13,990 nucleotides of DNA, taken from positions 15,602 to 29,591 of the forward strand of contig DHCD01000114.1 in assembly GCA_002398105.1 (NCBI GenBank), read 5' to 3'. Below the pieces are notes generated by a model that was not told the origin of the DNA, did no database searches, and was given only the letters and a program-made list of their open reading frames with translations. A program made the position numbers and the translations under genes. Source of the DNA: Syntrophomonas sp. UBA4911 (lineage in GTDB: Bacteria > Bacillota > Syntrophomonadia > Syntrophomonadales > Syntrophomonadaceae). Of the stretch, positions 12,433 to 13,990 are shown one piece after another. How positions within the stretch are numbered: the stretch's first letter is position 1; the number at the start of each line of letters is the position of its first letter.

Positions 12433-13317
12433 ATGTCACAACCGACATTCCCGATTATCAGTCCTGAAATAACCCGCGAAAAAGCTCTGAACATGGTCCT
12501 GGCATCAATTGCGATGGAGGAGCTGGGGCTCAGCCATATCATCAACGCGGAAGGCGAGAAGCTGCAATACGTTCTGGGAACCTTGCCGGGGGAAGATAGC
12601 TCCGACGTCCCCGTCGACCAGGTCCTGGAGGTCAATAAGAGCGTACAGTGTGTTCTGGACAGCGTCATGCAGAATCAAATGTTTCTGAAATCCAAAATGG
12701 AAAAGGTACTATGCGCCATAGAAGAACCTAATCTCGGTCCCACCGGTCCCACCGGGCCTACCGGGCCTACCGGAGCGCCGGGCGGCGCAACAGGAAACAC
12801 CGGGCCCCAGGGTCCCGCCGGTGCAACAGGAGCTACCGGACCAAGGGGAGAAGCCGGCCCAACCGGGCCAGTGGGTCCGCCGGGGCCGGCCAAGGGAGGC
12901 AATTGTATTGCCGCTTTTTGTGCCCCTCCGGGATACTGCTGGAAATCAGGAACCCAGTTGCCGTGGATGCGCGCCTGTCCTACTTGCTGTCCGGTACAGC
13001 TCTCTTCCTGCAGGACCAAACTTATCCTGCCGCGCGGCAAATGTTTCCTGGTGAGCTTCGCTATAAATCTGTGTATTCCGGCAAGAGAGTGCAATATTAT
13101 TGCCATCAGTCTGCAGACATTATCCCAGGGCAGAAAAAATAATATATTTACTTATCAAATGCCTGTTTTGTCTGCCGGTGCTCCCGTCACGGCTTCCGCC
13201 GGGGGCATTGTTGTTTCCACATACGGCAATGCCAGTTACTCCGAGCTGATGCTCACCTTGTTATCGCCCAATACAGTTCAGACTGAACATGCGTTTTTGA
13301 GCATAACAGAAATATAA
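12433..13317 (+). CDS. Collagen-like, BclA-type spore surface protein (294 aa)
   Basis: This is a filament-forming trimeric surface protein. Residues 1-98 are a conserved head (ISPEITREKALN, MEELGLSHIINAEGEKLQY, LEVNKSVQCVLDSV) shared with the next gene. Residues 102-153 are 17 Gly-X-Y triplets (GPT, GAT, GPQ and similar), broken once by an extra Gly at 117. GPT and GAT threonines are the known O-glycosylation type in Bacillus BclA. Residues 158-220 carry ten cysteines (including CPTCC). Residues 205-294 look like the BclA C-terminal trimer domain, with ASAGGIVVSTYGNASYSEL and LLSPNTVQTEHAFLSITEI. The start is ATG 12433 with GGAGG 9 nt upstream; an in-frame ATG at 12415 has no such site. It follows the glycosyltransferase by 4 bp. 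Confidence 0.92.
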   Translation: MSQPTFPIISPEITREKALNMVLASIAMEELGLSHIINAEGEKLQYVLGTLPGEDSSDVPVDQVLEVNKSVQCVLDSVMQNQMFLKSKMEKVLCAIEEPNLGPTGPTGPTGPTGAPGGATGNTGPQGPAGATGATGPRGEAGPTGPVGPPGPAKGGNCIAAFCAPPGYCWKSGTQLPWMRACPTCCPVQLSSCRTKLILPRGKCFLVSFAINLCIPARECNIIAISLQTLSQGRKNNIFTYQMPVLSAGAPVTASAGGIVVSTYGNASYSELMLTLLSPNTVQTEHAFLSITEI

Positions 13318-13374
13318 TCTTCTCTGACCATATCCATTAACCTTTGCTACAGGCGCACCAACTACTTTAAACTG

Positions 13375-13409
13375 GCAAACCGGCACCGTTTTCTACGGTG
13401 CCAGTTTGC
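13375..13409 (+). terminator. Strong hairpin after the first collagen-like gene
   Basis: GCAAAC-C-GGCACCGT (13375-13389) pairs with ACGGTGCC-A-GTTTGC (13395-13409) around TTTCT, giving 14 pairs with one C/A mismatch. AAACTGGCA/TGCCAGTTT is an alternative outer pairing. No U tract follows, so it may be a terminator or 3' stabiliser. Apart from this hairpin and the sigma-K-like site, the 322 bp between the two collagen genes (13318-13639) show no gene. Confidence 0.65.
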
Positions 13410-13550
13410 AGACATGGAGGGAGGCTGGGCGGTTACTAATAGAATGACAGCACCAAAATAGTATCCCGAAGTATAAAAAAACGCAGTTAAGGCGGCTGAA
13501 GCCGGGTAAATTAATTTGGAGCAAATTGTTATAAAAGCGGACGCGTCGGA

Positions 13551-13578
13551 ACAATCTGGTAATTTGACACATATGTTA
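13551..13578 (+). promoter_or_regulatory. Sigma-K-like promoter of the second collagen-like gene
   Basis: AC (13551-13552), 17 bp, then CATATGTTA (13570-13578) fits AC-N17-CATAnnnTA at every fixed base. A sigma-A -35 (TTGACA, 13564-13569) overlaps it, but no -10 is found 17 bp on (GCTATA). The predicted leader is about 55 nt. Confidence 0.6.
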
Positions 13579-13639
13579 TACAGTAAGCTATATCCGATGG
13601 AATATGCTCAATGTATGATAAAAGGGAGGTTATTTTTAT

Positions 13640-13990
13640 ATGTCACAACCTAATTTCCCAAGCATCAGTCCTCCCATTTCGCGTGAGGATGCAATCAATC
13701 AGATTTTGGCATCAATTGCTATGGAGGAGCTTGGCTTAAGCCATGTAATCAATGCGGAAGGCGAAAAGCTGCAATATATCCTGGGAACTATTCCCGGACT
13801 GAGCGGCCCGCCGGCAACAGTAACTGATGTTCTTGAAGTCAATGAAAGTGTCAGGGACGTCCTTAACAGCACGGTTCAAACCCAGATGTTTTTGAATGCC
13901 AAGCTGCAAAATGCGCTGAGCTCATCAGTGCTGCCGGGACCTACCGGACCCACCGGACCTGCCGGAGGACCTACCGGGCCTACGGGAGCA
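13640..13990 (+). CDS. Second collagen-like spore surface protein (5' part only; cut by window edge)
   Basis: The first 117 residues are visible. The head domain is a clear paralogue of the preceding gene: ISPPISREDAIN, then the identical run SIAMEELGLSH, then NAEGEKLQY and LEVNESVRDVLNS. Gly-X-Y repeats begin at residue 100 (GPTGPTGPAG, then GPTGPTGA) and continue off the window. ATG 13640 has GGGAGG about 10 nt upstream. It has its own sigma-K-like promoter and sits 322 bp after the first gene. No cysteine appears in the visible head, unlike the first protein (C73 and C94). It probably builds the same spore layer. Confidence 0.92.
   Translation, partial: MSQPNFPSISPPISREDAINQILASIAMEELGLSHVINAEGEKLQYILGTIPGLSGPPATVTDVLEVNESVRDVLNSTVQTQMFLNAKLQNALSSSVLPGPTGPTGPAGGPTGPTGA

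Noticed and set aside
12735..12890. Short tandem repeats that could suggest a CRISPR or satellite array
   Set aside because: The periodicity is 9 bp and follows Gly-X-Y codons within one open frame; there are no spacer units.
12675..13106. Minus-strand ORF of 143 codons rich in GPV/GPA, looking like a second collagen
   Set aside because: Gly (GGN) and Pro (CCN) codons are reverse complements, so any Gly-Pro-rich gene gives a mirror image. The plus frame has the start, head and C-terminal domains.
13424..13471. Plus-strand 15-codon frame starting ATGGAGGGAGGC
   Set aside because: It is very short and has no ribosome site upstream; the GGAGG lies inside the frame itself.

Overview
The window looks like chromosomal DNA from an anaerobic, endospore-forming member of the Firmicutes (class Clostridia), most likely a syntrophic fatty-acid oxidiser of the Syntrophomonas type. 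The reasons are strong GGAGG ribosome sites with several TTG and GTG starts, a butyryl-CoA:acetate-type CoA-transferase, an exported [FeFe] hydrogenase with a cytochrome b anchor, and spore-surface collagen-like genes behind promoters that fit the mother-cell sporulation factor sigma-K. The genus is inference from gene content; no 16S or tRNA gene is present.

Layout. 1-1334 (minus): recQ helicase, running off the left edge. 1598-2941 (minus): acetyl-CoA hydrolase/CoA-transferase with a hairpin directly after its stop. 3087-3302 (plus): a 71-residue helix-turn-helix protein with a terminator-like hairpin. 3548-4450 (plus): a membrane-anchored extracytoplasmic protein of unknown function. 4418-5462 (minus): two nucleoside-recognition (Gate) membrane proteins preceded by a newly noticed 54-residue ORF in apparent translational coupling. 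5566-6003 (minus): hotdog thioesterase. 6256-8499 (minus): three-gene hydrogenase operon in the order catalytic subunit, Tat-exported small subunit, cytochrome b. It has a near-consensus sigma-A promoter at 8713-8741, a roughly 200-nt leader full of hairpins, and a terminator at 6217-6242. 8503-9536: a gene-poor stretch holding that leader, a terminator, a candidate small RNA, a 35-residue membrane-peptide ORF with its own terminator, and the dut promoter. 9537-9926 (plus): a short, divergent dUTPase-like gene, followed by a strong repeat hairpin with a decayed partial copy upstream of the gene. 10026-13990: a spore-surface island of two divergent paralogous glycosyltransferases with TPR-like tails and two collagen-like proteins that share an N-terminal domain; the second runs off the right edge.

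How the parts fit. The hydrogenase module would evolve or take up H2 on the outside of the membrane and exchange electrons with the quinone pool through cytochrome b. This suits the reverse electron transfer needed for butyrate oxidation, in which the CoA-transferase would also take part. In the right-hand island, one glycosyltransferase overlaps the ribosome site of the first collagen-like gene. Three sites in the island (both glycosyltransferase promoters and the second collagen gene) match AC-N17-CATAnnnTA with identical spacing. This suggests a late mother-cell regulon in which the glycosyltransferases decorate the threonine-rich collagen filaments of an exosporium-like layer. The least explained elements are the hydrogenase leader, the candidate small RNA at 8877-9046 and the two small ORFs.
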